Shown here one piece after another: positions 1 to 7,601 of a stretch of DNA of 64,000 bases (position 1 is the first letter of the stretch; every line of letters starts with the position of its first letter). The notes under the pieces were generated by a model. The model did no database searches. It had not been told where the DNA came from and saw only the letters and a program-made list of their open reading frames with translations. The translations under genes and the position numbers were made by a program. Source of the DNA: FEN-299 sp963717945 (GTDB lineage Bacteria; Acidobacteriota; Vicinamibacteria; Vicinamibacterales; Fen-181); the NCBI GenBank assembly GCA_963717945.1, contig CAVQXT010000003.1, positions 558,001 to 622,000 of the forward strand, given 5' to 3'.

Positions 1-218
1 ACATCGGCCTCGGCAAGCGCATCGACATCACCAAGCGCGTCTGGGGCGACTTCAGGGTGGATATCCTGAACGTGCTCAACAATATCGACTACGTCGGCGT
101 CTCGGGGCTCGGCTCGTCGAAGTCGACCTACGAGGTCACCTCGGCTTACCGCGATTCGAGCAACACGCAGGATCCGGGCGGCCGCATCATGCAGCTCTCC
201 TTCCGCGTCAGCTTCTAG
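1..218 (+). CDS. TonB-dependent receptor, C-terminal end (partial)
   Basis: The open frame enters from the left edge (first full codon at base 3) and stops with TAG at 216-218, giving about 71 residues. The text reads like the last strands of an outer-membrane beta-barrel: an RVDILNVLNNIDYVGV strand typical of the large Oar-like TonB receptors of Acidobacteriota, and a final LSFRVSF ending in Phe, the usual C-terminal barrel signature recognised by BamA. The plug and most of the barrel lie outside the window, so the substrate cannot be inferred. An intrinsic terminator follows 25 bases downstream. Family call is fairly sure, exact subfamily is not. Confidence 0.6.
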   Translation, partial: IGLGKRIDITKRVWGDFRVDILNVLNNIDYVGVSGLGSSKSTYEVTSAYRDSSNTQDPGGRIMQLSFRVSF

Positions 219-243
219 CGAGGGCGGAGAGTCGGTGAGTTTC

Positions 244-281
244 CGGGCGGCCTGGCGAAAGTCGGGCCGCCCGTTTTTTTT
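244..281 (+). terminator. Rho-independent terminator of the receptor gene
   Basis: A perfect 9-bp stem (CGGGCGGCC at 244-252 with GGCCGCCCG at 265-273) has a 12-base loop and is followed at once by eight T residues at 274-281. It lies between the receptor end and the convergent dmsB-like gene, in the classic plus-strand orientation. Confidence 0.85.
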
Positions 282-341
282 GCCGGCAACCCTAAAGGGT
301 CGCCCTACAGAATCCCCGCTAGGGCGAGGCTTCAGCCTTGC

Positions 342-956
342 CTACAGCTCTTCCCAATTCGCCACCTCCGGCTCGTGCGCCTGCACCAGCGCGGCGTGGC
401 GGTGCGGCTTGATCACGAGGGCGGGGCGGCTGATGGACGGATCCTCGAGCGGGAAGACCCGGTCGAGCGTGCCGTGGCGCTGTCTGAGTTCTTCCAGGTC
501 GCCGAATTCCAGCGCGCGGTTCGGGCACGCGGCCACGCACGCAGGCGCCTGGCCCGCATCGATGAGGTCCACGCACGCATCGCACTTGCTCACGCGGTTG
601 GTCGCCGCGTCGTACCGGATCGCCTCGTAGGGGCAGTCGGCGCGGCACTTGTTGCACTTGGTGCAGCGCGACTCCTCGATGAGGACGATGCCGTCGGGGC
701 GCTTCCAGATGGCGTCCACCGAGCACTGCCTGGCGCACACCGGGTCGGCGCAGTGGTGGCAGGCGACAGACAGGTTGTAAGCGAGGATGGTCGAACTCCA
801 CGCGTCTCCGCTCTTCTGCCACGCGCCGGAGGTCACCTCGAACACGCGCCGCCAGTGGACGCCCGCCGCCAGGTCGTGGTGGTCCTTGCACGCCACCTGG
901 CACGTCTTGCAGCCAGAGCAGGAGTCGGAATTGACGAAGAAACCGAGTTGAGACAT
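342..956 (-). CDS. DmsB-type four-cluster ferredoxin subunit
   Basis: A 204-residue electron-transfer subunit of a DMSO-reductase-family molybdoenzyme. Four cysteine groups are visible in the DmsB/NrfC order: CSGCKTCQVAC near residue 14, CHHCADPVCARQC near 67, CTKCNKCRADCPYEAI near 98, and CDACVDLIDAG with a later CVAACP near 125-145. They should bind four [4Fe-4S] clusters passing electrons between the catalytic subunit and a membrane quinone module. The length matches DmsB. It lies downstream of the catalytic gene on the same strand but is separated from it by a palindromic tandem array. No DmsC/NrfD anchor follows, because the next gene is convergent. ATG start at 956. Confidence 0.88.
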   Translation of the reverse strand: MSQLGFFVNSDSCSGCKTCQVACKDHHDLAAGVHWRRVFEVTSGAWQKSGDAWSSTILAYNLSVACHHCADPVCARQCSVDAIWKRPDGIVLIEESRCTKCNKCRADCPYEAIRYDAATNRVSKCDACVDLIDAGQAPACVAACPNRALEFGDLEELRQRHGTLDRVFPLEDPSISRPALVIKPHRHAALVQAHEPEVANWEEL

Positions 957-988
957 ATTCGGCTTACGGCTTACGGCCTACGTCTTAC

Positions 989-1310
989 GCGCGGCAGGCG
1001 CAGGGCTGAAGCCCTGCGCTATCCGACCCAAGGATCATCAGATCGCGCGGCAGGCGCAGGGCTGAAGCCCTGCGCTATCCGACCCAAGGATCATCAGATC
1101 GCGCGGCAGGCGCAGGGCTGAAGCCCTGCGCATCAGATCCGGCAGGCGCAGGGAAGCCCTGCGCATCCGCCAGGTCAGATCGCGCGGCAGGCGCAGGGCT
1201 GAAGCCCTGCGCTATCCGACCCAAGGATCATCAGATCGCGCGGCAGGCGCAGGGCTGAAGCCCTGCGCTATCCCACCCGATGATCATCAGATAGCGCACG
1301 GCTTCAGCCG
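989..1310. repeat. Tandem array of 56-bp palindromic units
   Basis: Units of 56 bases start at 989, 1045, 1101 (truncated and mutated), 1182 and 1238. Each carries the palindrome CGCAGGGCTGAAGCCCTGCG followed by a CTATCCGACCC...ATCATCAGATC linker. The last unit degrades into a related palindrome, GCGCACGGCTTCAGCCGTGC. There are no unique spacers, so it is a REP-like tandem array, not CRISPR. It fills the gap between the dmsA-like and dmsB-like genes and would fold into several strong hairpins in their transcript. Confidence 0.9.
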
Positions 1311-1333
1311 TGCGCCATCGCGACCGCCCACCT

Positions 1334-3766
1334 CTAGATCCTCGCGATCTCCGCCATCACCGTGTGCTGCGCGTTGCCGAACGCCAGCGGTGTCCACCGC
1401 TCCGACGTCAGCACGTTCACCGACCCGCCCGTGTCTACGCCCTTCTCGTTCGGCGTCCACCAGGCTCCCTGGGGGATGGCGACGACGCCGGGCATGATCC
1501 GCCGCGTCACCCGGCACTTGATCGTCAGCTCGCCGCGGTCGTTGAAGACGCGGACGGTGTCGCCGTTCGCGATCGACCGGGCCGCGGCATCCGCCGGGTT
1601 CACGAACACCCGCTGCGGGAACGCCTCCTCCAGCCAGTCCACGCCGCTCATCGTCGAATGCACGCGGGCCAGCGAATGGTGGCCGACGACCTGCAGGGGG
1701 AACCTGCGCGCCTCCGGGCCGAACGGGCTCTCCCACTCCTGGATGTACTTCGGCACGGCGGGAATCTCGTCCGGCTTGCCGAGCGCGTGCAGCGCCGCCG
1801 AGAAGATCTCGATCTTCCCCGACGGCGTGGGCAGCGGGAACCGGGCCGGGTCCCGCCTGAACTCGGCGAAGGCGACGGCCGGCTTCGTGACGGGCACGGC
1901 GTACACGCCCGCGTTGCCGGCCTCGAACGCGTTCAGGGCGGGAAGGCCAGGATAGGCCGGCCGCAGGGCCGCGAGCGCGGCCTCGACCCACTCGCGCTCG
2001 GTGCGCCCCTCGGTGAACGCCTCGCGCAGCCCCAGCCTCGCGGCGATCTCGGCGCAGATCTGGTAGTCGCTCTTCGTGTCCCCGGCCGGCTCGACCGCCT
2101 TCGGCATCAGCAGCACTTCGTCGCCGTACTTCCAGCCGTCCTCGACGCCCCACGTCTCGAGCTGCGTGCAGGCGGGCAGCACCAGGTCGGCGAACCGCGC
2201 AGTCGGCGTCAGGAAGTTGTCCTGGACGACGAGGAACTCGACCAGGCGCTCGTCCTGCAGCAGTGTCGCCGTGCGGTTGATGTTGGCGTGCTGGTTGACG
2301 ACGGCGTTCGAGGCGACCGCGTAGACGAGCTTGATGTTGTTGTCGAGCGACGACGCGCCCCGGACGCCGTGCTCGGGGCCGAGCTGTGTTCCTCGGACCA
2401 CCGCCTCGGTCCAGAGAAATGTCGGGATGCTGGCCTTGACCGGGTTCTCGCCGGCCGGGAACACGTTCCAGAGCGGGCCGCCGGACGGCGCCTGCAGCGC
2501 GAGGCCGCCGGCCCAGCCGCCCGGGATTCCCACGTTGCCCGTCAGCGCGGCGAGGACGCACCCGGCGCGCACCACCTGCTCGCCGCAGGCGCGCCGCTGC
2601 ATGCCGTAGCCCTGGTAGAGCACGCCCGGCCTGCGCGTGGCGTACTCGCGCGCCAGGCGCTCGATCGTGGCGGCCGGCACGCCGGTGATCCGCTCGGCCC
2701 AGGCCGGCGTCTTCGGCACCTTGTCGCGCGTGCCGAGCAGGTAGTCCTTGTAGCTCTCCGCGCCCCGCGCTTCGGCCGGCATCTGCGACGCGTCGAACCC
2801 CACGCAATGGCCGGCGACGAAGGCGGCGTCCTGGAGGCCCGCCGCGATCATCACGTGGGCCATCGCGGTCATCATGGCCGCGTCGGTGCCCGGGCGGATC
2901 GGCACCCATTCGTCGGCCAGCGCGACGGCGCTCGGCGTCATCCTCGGGTCGATGCAGACGACGCGCGCGCCCTGCTCCCGCGCCCTGCGAAGGAAGAACT
3001 CGGTGTTGGTGCCGTCCCGGATCTCGCTCGGGTTCCACCCCCACATCAGGATGAACTTCGCGTTCAGCCAGTCCTGCCGCTGGTTGCCGGTGACGGTCGT
3101 GCCGTAGACCGTCTCGGTGGCCCGCGCCATCGCCGCCCACGAGTAGTTGTTGTAGTGGCCGAGCGATCCGCCGAACAGGTTCAAGAGGCGCGCGGCGACC
3201 TGCCGGCCGTTGGTCTGGCTGTAGCTGCCGGTGCCGTAGGGCACGAAGAGCGCGGAGTTGCCGTAGGTCTTCTTCACGCGCAGCAGTTCCGCCGCGACCT
3301 TGTCGAGCGCCTCGTTCCACGAGACCGGCGCGAACCGCCCCTCGCCGCGCCGGCCCACGCGCTTGAGCGGGCGGAGCAGGCGGTCGGGATGGTACTGGCG
3401 ACGCCGGTAGGCGCGGCCGCGCACGCACGCGCGAAGCTGCGGCGCTTCCACGGTGTCGGTCGGCCGGTCGTCGGTCTCGATGCGGACGATGACGCCGCTC
3501 GCGATGTGGAGCTTGAGCAGGCATCGCCCGCCGCAGTTGTGCGACGGGCACCCGACGCGGAGGATGCGCGATCCGGACTGCGCTGCGGCGTCAGGCGAGG
3601 TATCGAGGCCCCGCGTCGCGCCAGACACGGGGATTGGTTGAGCGATCTCGCCGAGCAGATCGGCGGGCAGCGCCGACAGCGACGAGCCGAGGATCAGGCT
3701 CCACTTGAGGAAGCAGCGGCGAGTCGGAAGATGGTCGGACTGGTCCATGGCCGGTCGAGTCCGCAT
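1334..3766 (-). CDS. DmsA-type molybdopterin oxidoreductase, Tat-exported
   Basis: Catalytic subunit (810 residues) of a DMSO-reductase-family enzyme. The N-terminus has a twin-arginine signal (TRRCFLKWS, residues 15-23). A [4Fe-4S] site of the DmsA pattern uses Cys73, Cys78, Cys82 and Cys114. The motif GHYNNYSWA around Ser209 aligns with the Ser ligand to molybdenum in DmsA (the YGDYS region). A C-terminal molybdopterin-binding domain with GVVAIPQGAWW is present. The substrate is unknown: the family reduces S- or N-oxides, chlorate and related compounds. A second ATG at 3748 is an alternative start and also keeps the Tat motif. It pairs with the ferredoxin subunit downstream. No dedicated chaperone or anchor gene is in view. 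Confidence 0.87.
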   Translation of the reverse strand: MRTRPAMDQSDHLPTRRCFLKWSLILGSSLSALPADLLGEIAQPIPVSGATRGLDTSPDAAAQSGSRILRVGCPSHNCGGRCLLKLHIASGVIVRIETDDRPTDTVEAPQLRACVRGRAYRRRQYHPDRLLRPLKRVGRRGEGRFAPVSWNEALDKVAAELLRVKKTYGNSALFVPYGTGSYSQTNGRQVAARLLNLFGGSLGHYNNYSWAAMARATETVYGTTVTGNQRQDWLNAKFILMWGWNPSEIRDGTNTEFFLRRAREQGARVVCIDPRMTPSAVALADEWVPIRPGTDAAMMTAMAHVMIAAGLQDAAFVAGHCVGFDASQMPAEARGAESYKDYLLGTRDKVPKTPAWAERITGVPAATIERLAREYATRRPGVLYQGYGMQRRACGEQVVRAGCVLAALTGNVGIPGGWAGGLALQAPSGGPLWNVFPAGENPVKASIPTFLWTEAVVRGTQLGPEHGVRGASSLDNNIKLVYAVASNAVVNQHANINRTATLLQDERLVEFLVVQDNFLTPTARFADLVLPACTQLETWGVEDGWKYGDEVLLMPKAVEPAGDTKSDYQICAEIAARLGLREAFTEGRTEREWVEAALAALRPAYPGLPALNAFEAGNAGVYAVPVTKPAVAFAEFRRDPARFPLPTPSGKIEIFSAALHALGKPDEIPAVPKYIQEWESPFGPEARRFPLQVVGHHSLARVHSTMSGVDWLEEAFPQRVFVNPADAAARSIANGDTVRVFNDRGELTIKCRVTRRIMPGVVAIPQGAWWTPNEKGVDTGGSVNVLTSERWTPLAFGNAQHTVMAEIARI

Positions 3767-3820
3767 GATAGCAGGGTCCGGGGACGCGGAAGCCGGCAGA
3801 ACGGCCTGCCGGCGCGGGGC

Positions 3821-4255
3821 TCATGCCAGCGGATCGACGATCTCGAGGAATGAGAACCGGTGGAAGTCCGTGTCCCGCGTGACGATTCGGCGAATACCGT
3901 GTTCGCGCATGAGGACGGCGGTGTGGGCGTCGTGCACGAGGTTTCCGGCGAGATGCGGCACCTCGGCAAAGACCTGGGCGGCGACCGCGCGGTGCCGGTC
4001 GGTGGGCACCAGCACGTCGAGGCCCGGGGACTCGAGCAGCGCCGCCACGAACGTCCACGCCTCGGCGCCGCTCCACGGGGTGCGCATGACGCGAGGGTGG
4101 GACGTCACGCGCATGAACTCATAGAGGATGTTCCACGTGAGGTACCACGCGTCCGGCTGACGGCGCCAGGATTCGAGCGCTTCGCGGCAGCGCCCGTGGA
4201 AGGGAGAATCCAGGTCGGCCGCGTAGACCAGGACGTTGGTGTCGACGACGAACAT
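3821..4255 (-). CDS. vapC: VapC-type PIN-domain ribonuclease toxin
   Basis: A 144-residue PIN-domain protein. The N-terminal FVVDTNVLVYAAD gives the first catalytic Asp (residue 5). Further acidic residues occur in NILYEFMRV, in HDAHTAVLM and in TRDTDFHRF, the usual metal-binding quartet of VapC endoribonucleases. The ATG at 4255-4253 overlaps the antitoxin stop by one base (TGATG), so the two are translationally coupled. The likely role is growth-inhibiting RNA cleavage held in check by the upstream gene. The next gene upstream belongs to another transcription unit. Confidence 0.85.
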   Translation of the reverse strand: MFVVDTNVLVYAADLDSPFHGRCREALESWRRQPDAWYLTWNILYEFMRVTSHPRVMRTPWSGAEAWTFVAALLESPGLDVLVPTDRHRAVAAQVFAEVPHLAGNLVHDAHTAVLMREHGIRRIVTRDTDFHRFSFLEIVDPLA

Positions 4256-4482
4256 CAGCGGCCTTCCATCGCCCGGTAGAGCGCCTCGCGATCCGCGACG
4301 TCCACCATCGCCCCTCCGCTTCTCAGGCTGGGCAGGCTGGGCAGTTCGCCGGCCGACTTTCGGGCCCGGAACAGCAGGCGAAGGGCCGTCTCGACGAGAT
4401 CGGACATGGTCCGGCCCTGCCTTGCGGCTTCGCGCTTCAGCTGGGCCATCACCGTGTCGTCGATCGACAGGGTCGTCTTCAT
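4255..4482 (-). CDS. vapB: VapB-type ribbon-helix-helix antitoxin
   Basis: A 75-residue protein starting at ATG 4482: MKTTLSIDDTVMAQLKREAARQGRTMSDLVETALRLL. The short beta strand followed by two helices is a ribbon-helix-helix DNA-binding fold, as in VapB/CopG antitoxins. The C-terminal half should wrap the toxin. An in-frame start at 4545 would add 21 residues with no family character and lies upstream of a good promoter, so it is rejected. No Shine-Dalgarno precedes 4482, and the promoter implies a leaderless message. Confidence 0.82.
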   Translation of the reverse strand: MKTTLSIDDTVMAQLKREAARQGRTMSDLVETALRLLFRARKSAGELPSLPSLRSGGAMVDVADREALYRAMEGR

Positions 4483-4489
4483 ATGGATA

Positions 4490-4518
4490 ACCATACCGAC
4501 AGTATGTCTGTATGTCAA
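4490..4518 (-). promoter_or_regulatory. vapBC promoter/operator, probably leaderless
   Basis: On the minus strand a perfect TTGACA (4518-4513) is followed by a 17-base spacer and TATGGT (4495-4490). Only seven bases then separate the -10 box from the vapB ATG at 4482, so transcription should begin at or next to the start codon. The spacer holds inverted and direct copies of GTATG/CATAC and a GACATACTGTC near-palindrome, a plausible binding site for the VapB dimer and hence autoregulation. Confidence 0.65.
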
Positions 4519-4567
4519 CGGCGCGTGGGTCGCGGCCCTCCCCATCCAGCGCCGGAGTCGCCGGCCG

Positions 4568-6940
4568 CTACCGTCCCGCGTTCAGGTGATTCCAGTTCAG
4601 GATCGCGTTGAACGCCAGGAAGTGGCTGCCGCTGGTCTCGTTCCGCCAGAACGGACGCACGCCGAACAACACCACGTGCCCCTTGCCGAGGCTCACGTCG
4701 ACGAGCGCCGGCCGGCCGGCCAGTGCGTCGCCGCCGACGAGCGCGCCAGACAGGAGCAGGTCGTTCGGGTCTGTCGGGTACGACAGCAGCACGCGCGGGC
4801 CTGGCGCCGTCGCCGCGCCGCCGCCACCGCGGCCGCCGCCGCTTCCTGCCCCGCGGCCGCCGCCGCCCCGCTGGGCCGCCGCAGCCGGCGGGCCGTCGAG
4901 CGTCGTCAGTCGCGACGGCGTCGCCATCGGCTGCAGATTCGGCTGGAAGGACGGCGTTGCGCCGCGGCCCCCGCCTCCACCGCGGCCGCCGCCCCCGGAC
5001 AACGCCAGCACCGGACCGCTCTTGTAGATCACGCCCAGCGCCTTCTGGTCGTAGCCGTAGAGGATCGGGCTCGTCCGATCGCCGACCAGCGTCTTCATGA
5101 CGGAGCCCGGCGCCCACAGGTCGGCCGGGTTCTCGGTGACCACGCCGGGCAGGAGCCGGTAGTCGGGGAACACCGCGGCCGGCGGGCCCTCGGCGATGAG
5201 GACGCCGCCCTCCTGGACGAACGCTTCGAGCGCCCGCATGCCCTCGCGGCCGAGGCTGCCGCGGCGATCCTCGGTCGTGTCGGGCGCCGTGCCGATGTTC
5301 GGCGTGAGGTCGGTCTTCTTGTACGGCTGGGGCGTCCCGCCCGCCGGGACGTCTCCGCCATCGACCTGCACCGGTCCCGCGGGGTAGAAGATGACGTCGA
5401 ACTTCGCGCGGAGGTTGCCCTGCCGCACGAGGTTGTCGGCGAAGTACGTATACGGAATCTTCAGCCGGTCGAACACCATCCGCACCCAGCCCTCGTCCTG
5501 CGTGCTCGACCAGGAGTGGAGGTAGCCGATGCGCGGGACGTCGAGGTCGTGCGTCGGGACGTTCGGCGGCGTGTCGGTGGCCCACGCGGCGAGCCCCAGT
5601 TCCTCGATCTGCGGCTCGAGCGCGGCGCGGTCCGCGTTCGGGATGATGAACGCGCCGGCTCCGAAGCGGTGGCCAGCCAACTCGAACGGCTGTTCGGCGG
5701 CGGACATCATCACCGCGGCATTCGCGAACCGGAACGTCACCAGGCCGTCGTCGGTCGTGTGATCGACGACGAGTGTGCGTCCCGAGCCCTCGATGGTCCC
5801 GACGCGGGCGAAGTCGGCGGTCGCGAGCGCCATCGGCTTCTCGAGGATGCTCTTGTCGTCGATTCGGTACACCTGCAGGTTGCGGAGCAGCGTGAACGAC
5901 CAGCCGGTGTCGTCGTACGGGCGCGGATTCTGCTCGGGGAACCACTGGACACCGAGGAGCATGTTGACGAAGCCGCCGTACGGCTGATCGAGGCGAATGA
6001 TGTAATCGCCGGTCGCCACCCGGACGTCGCCGACCGCAAAGGGGGCGGTGGCCGTGTGCACTTCAACCGCGTCGCGGCGGAAGTAGCGCATCAGGTCGGC
6101 GGCATCGGCCCTGCGGCGCTGCCGCGCCGGGACCACGTAGGCGTAGGGCGCCTGCGTCTTCCCCTTCTCGACCATCATCTTGTTCTTGACGTAGTAGTTC
6201 TCGAGGATCAGCTCGTGGCTCTTCGCCACGGTGTTGAGCGCGATGAGCAGCGCCGACTGCTGCATGTTGATGTTCGAGCGGCCGCTCCACTGCACCCCCT
6301 CGGGGGGCACCGGGTAGGGGCGATACCACTCGCGGCTCTGGCCGCCGGCCACGAGCCGCCCGCGGTTGCCCTGCTGGGAGGGCGCTCCCGCCCCGGCCGC
6401 CGCTGCGGGCGCGGCCTGTGCGCCACTCTGACCGCTGGCCTGGCCCGCCGTCTCTGCAGGCGGACCGCCTCGGCCCCCGCCGCCGTAACTCTGCGTCTCG
6501 TAGAACCGGCCGATCGAGTTGTGCGTCACCGCGATCCAGAGCAGGAAGTTGGGCGCCCAGCCGTCCCAGTAGTTGTAGGTGTAGACGCCGGGCACGCCGC
6601 GCTTGGTCATCTCCATCAACTCGGTCTGCGACAGCCACCACCACTCGCTCGCCAGCACTGGCGGGATCTCGGTGTTGTACGGCCCGGTACCGGCAGACGT
6701 ATAGAGCAGCGTCACCGACTCGTGGAGGTCGTGCAGCACCTGCGGGCGCAGGTCGAGGAACAGCTTCAGGATGTTGTGGCTCAGCGCCAGGCCCTTGCCG
6801 ATCGTGTCGCGGTTGTCGTCGTGCGCGACGTACCTGCCCCAGTAGGTCATGCCGGGCTGCGGTTGGCCGGCGTCCGCCGCGCGCCGGTTGTCCACGTAGC
6901 GCTCGTGGCCGTCCACCTCGCTCACCGGCACGATGACCAC
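4568..6940 (-). CDS. M14 carboxypeptidase-like protein, C-terminal part after a frameshift
   Basis: The reading frame continues a secreted M14 metallopeptidase whose N-terminus lies in another frame just upstream. Its first conserved text is VIVPVSEVDGHERYVDN, then WGRYVAHDDNRDT, then LRPQVLHDLHES, which supplies the third zinc-binding His of the M14 fold. The rest (to about 790 residues) carries a C-terminal region with Gly-rich low-complexity loops (GGGGRGGGGGRG) and a glutamine-amidotransferase-like tail common in large acidobacterial M14 homologues. Together with the upstream fragment the protein would be about 1000 residues, similar in layout to the paralogue next door. The cleavage site and substrate are not predictable. 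Confidence 0.75.
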   Translation of the reverse strand: MVIVPVSEVDGHERYVDNRRAADAGQPQPGMTYWGRYVAHDDNRDTIGKGLALSHNILKLFLDLRPQVLHDLHESVTLLYTSAGTGPYNTEIPPVLASEWWWLSQTELMEMTKRGVPGVYTYNYWDGWAPNFLLWIAVTHNSIGRFYETQSYGGGGRGGPPAETAGQASGQSGAQAAPAAAAGAGAPSQQGNRGRLVAGGQSREWYRPYPVPPEGVQWSGRSNINMQQSALLIALNTVAKSHELILENYYVKNKMMVEKGKTQAPYAYVVPARQRRRADAADLMRYFRRDAVEVHTATAPFAVGDVRVATGDYIIRLDQPYGGFVNMLLGVQWFPEQNPRPYDDTGWSFTLLRNLQVYRIDDKSILEKPMALATADFARVGTIEGSGRTLVVDHTTDDGLVTFRFANAAVMMSAAEQPFELAGHRFGAGAFIIPNADRAALEPQIEELGLAAWATDTPPNVPTHDLDVPRIGYLHSWSSTQDEGWVRMVFDRLKIPYTYFADNLVRQGNLRAKFDVIFYPAGPVQVDGGDVPAGGTPQPYKKTDLTPNIGTAPDTTEDRRGSLGREGMRALEAFVQEGGVLIAEGPPAAVFPDYRLLPGVVTENPADLWAPGSVMKTLVGDRTSPILYGYDQKALGVIYKSGPVLALSGGGGRGGGGGRGATPSFQPNLQPMATPSRLTTLDGPPAAAAQRGGGGRGAGSGGGRGGGGAATAPGPRVLLSYPTDPNDLLLSGALVGGDALAGRPALVDVSLGKGHVVLFGVRPFWRNETSGSHFLAFNAILNWNHLNAGR

Positions 6941-7583
6941 GATCGGCGTTGTTGCGGATCTGCTGGATGAACGGCGACTCCTCGACGGCCAGGCGGAAGG
7001 CCAGTTCGACGAGCATCTCCGGGCTGCCGGCCTCGGTGGAGTGGATGCTGCCGGTCACCACGTAGAACGGCTTGCCGGTCTGGATCAACTCGCGCGCCTG
7101 CGCCTCGGTGAGCGTGCGCGGATCGCTGAGCTGGCGTGTGATCTTCTTGTAGCGATCGAGCGAGGCGATCGTCGCTTCGTCGGACACCGCCAGCGCCACC
7201 ATCGGCCGCCCTTCCTCCGTCTTGCCGATTTCCCACATCGTCGCGCGCGGCGAGGCCTTCTCGAGCGCCTGGTAGTAGCGGACGATGTCCTTGTGGTACG
7301 TGACGCGGCTGTCTTCCCCGGGCACGTAGCCGAAGAACTTCAGGGGCGAGGGCACCGTCGAGGACGCCGGCATGTGGTCGACCAGTTCGGTCAGGATGCG
7401 CTTGTCCGGCGTCGCCGCCAGGATGCGCCTGGTGTACTCCTGGTCGATCGCCTGCGCGCGAGGGCCGGCCGGGGCGGTCTTCCGTCCGGCGGCCTGGCGC
7501 GCCTGGATGCCCACCGCGCACGCCACACTCACGCCGAGAATCAGGGCCGCGACGACGGCGGTCCGGGGCAGTCTCTTGAACAT
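6935..7583 (-). CDS. M14 carboxypeptidase-like protein, N-terminal part before a frameshift
   Basis: About 212 residues are conserved. A signal peptide (MFKRLPRTAVVAALILGVSVACA) is followed by the start of an M14 zinc carboxypeptidase domain. TGSIHSTEAGSPEM contributes zinc ligands His181 and Glu184 (HxxE). After ESPFIQQIRNN the frame breaks near 6940-6947: the expected text IVPVSEVDG continues one frame over, consistent with one extra base (or two lost). The unshifted frame runs on to 6063 but is only noise. It lies 18 bases downstream of the second M14 gene and is presumably co-transcribed with it. Confidence 0.75.
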
Positions 7584-7601
7584 CGGTTCCTCCCGTCCGC
7601 G

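Noticed and set aside
989..1310. Regular repeats resembling a CRISPR array
   Set aside because: The repeats abut each other with no unique spacers, and no cas genes are nearby. They are tandem palindromic units.
4568..7583. Programmed ribosomal frameshifting in the M14 gene
   Set aside because: No slippery heptamer, downstream pseudoknot or in-frame stop at the junction was seen. An indel is simpler.
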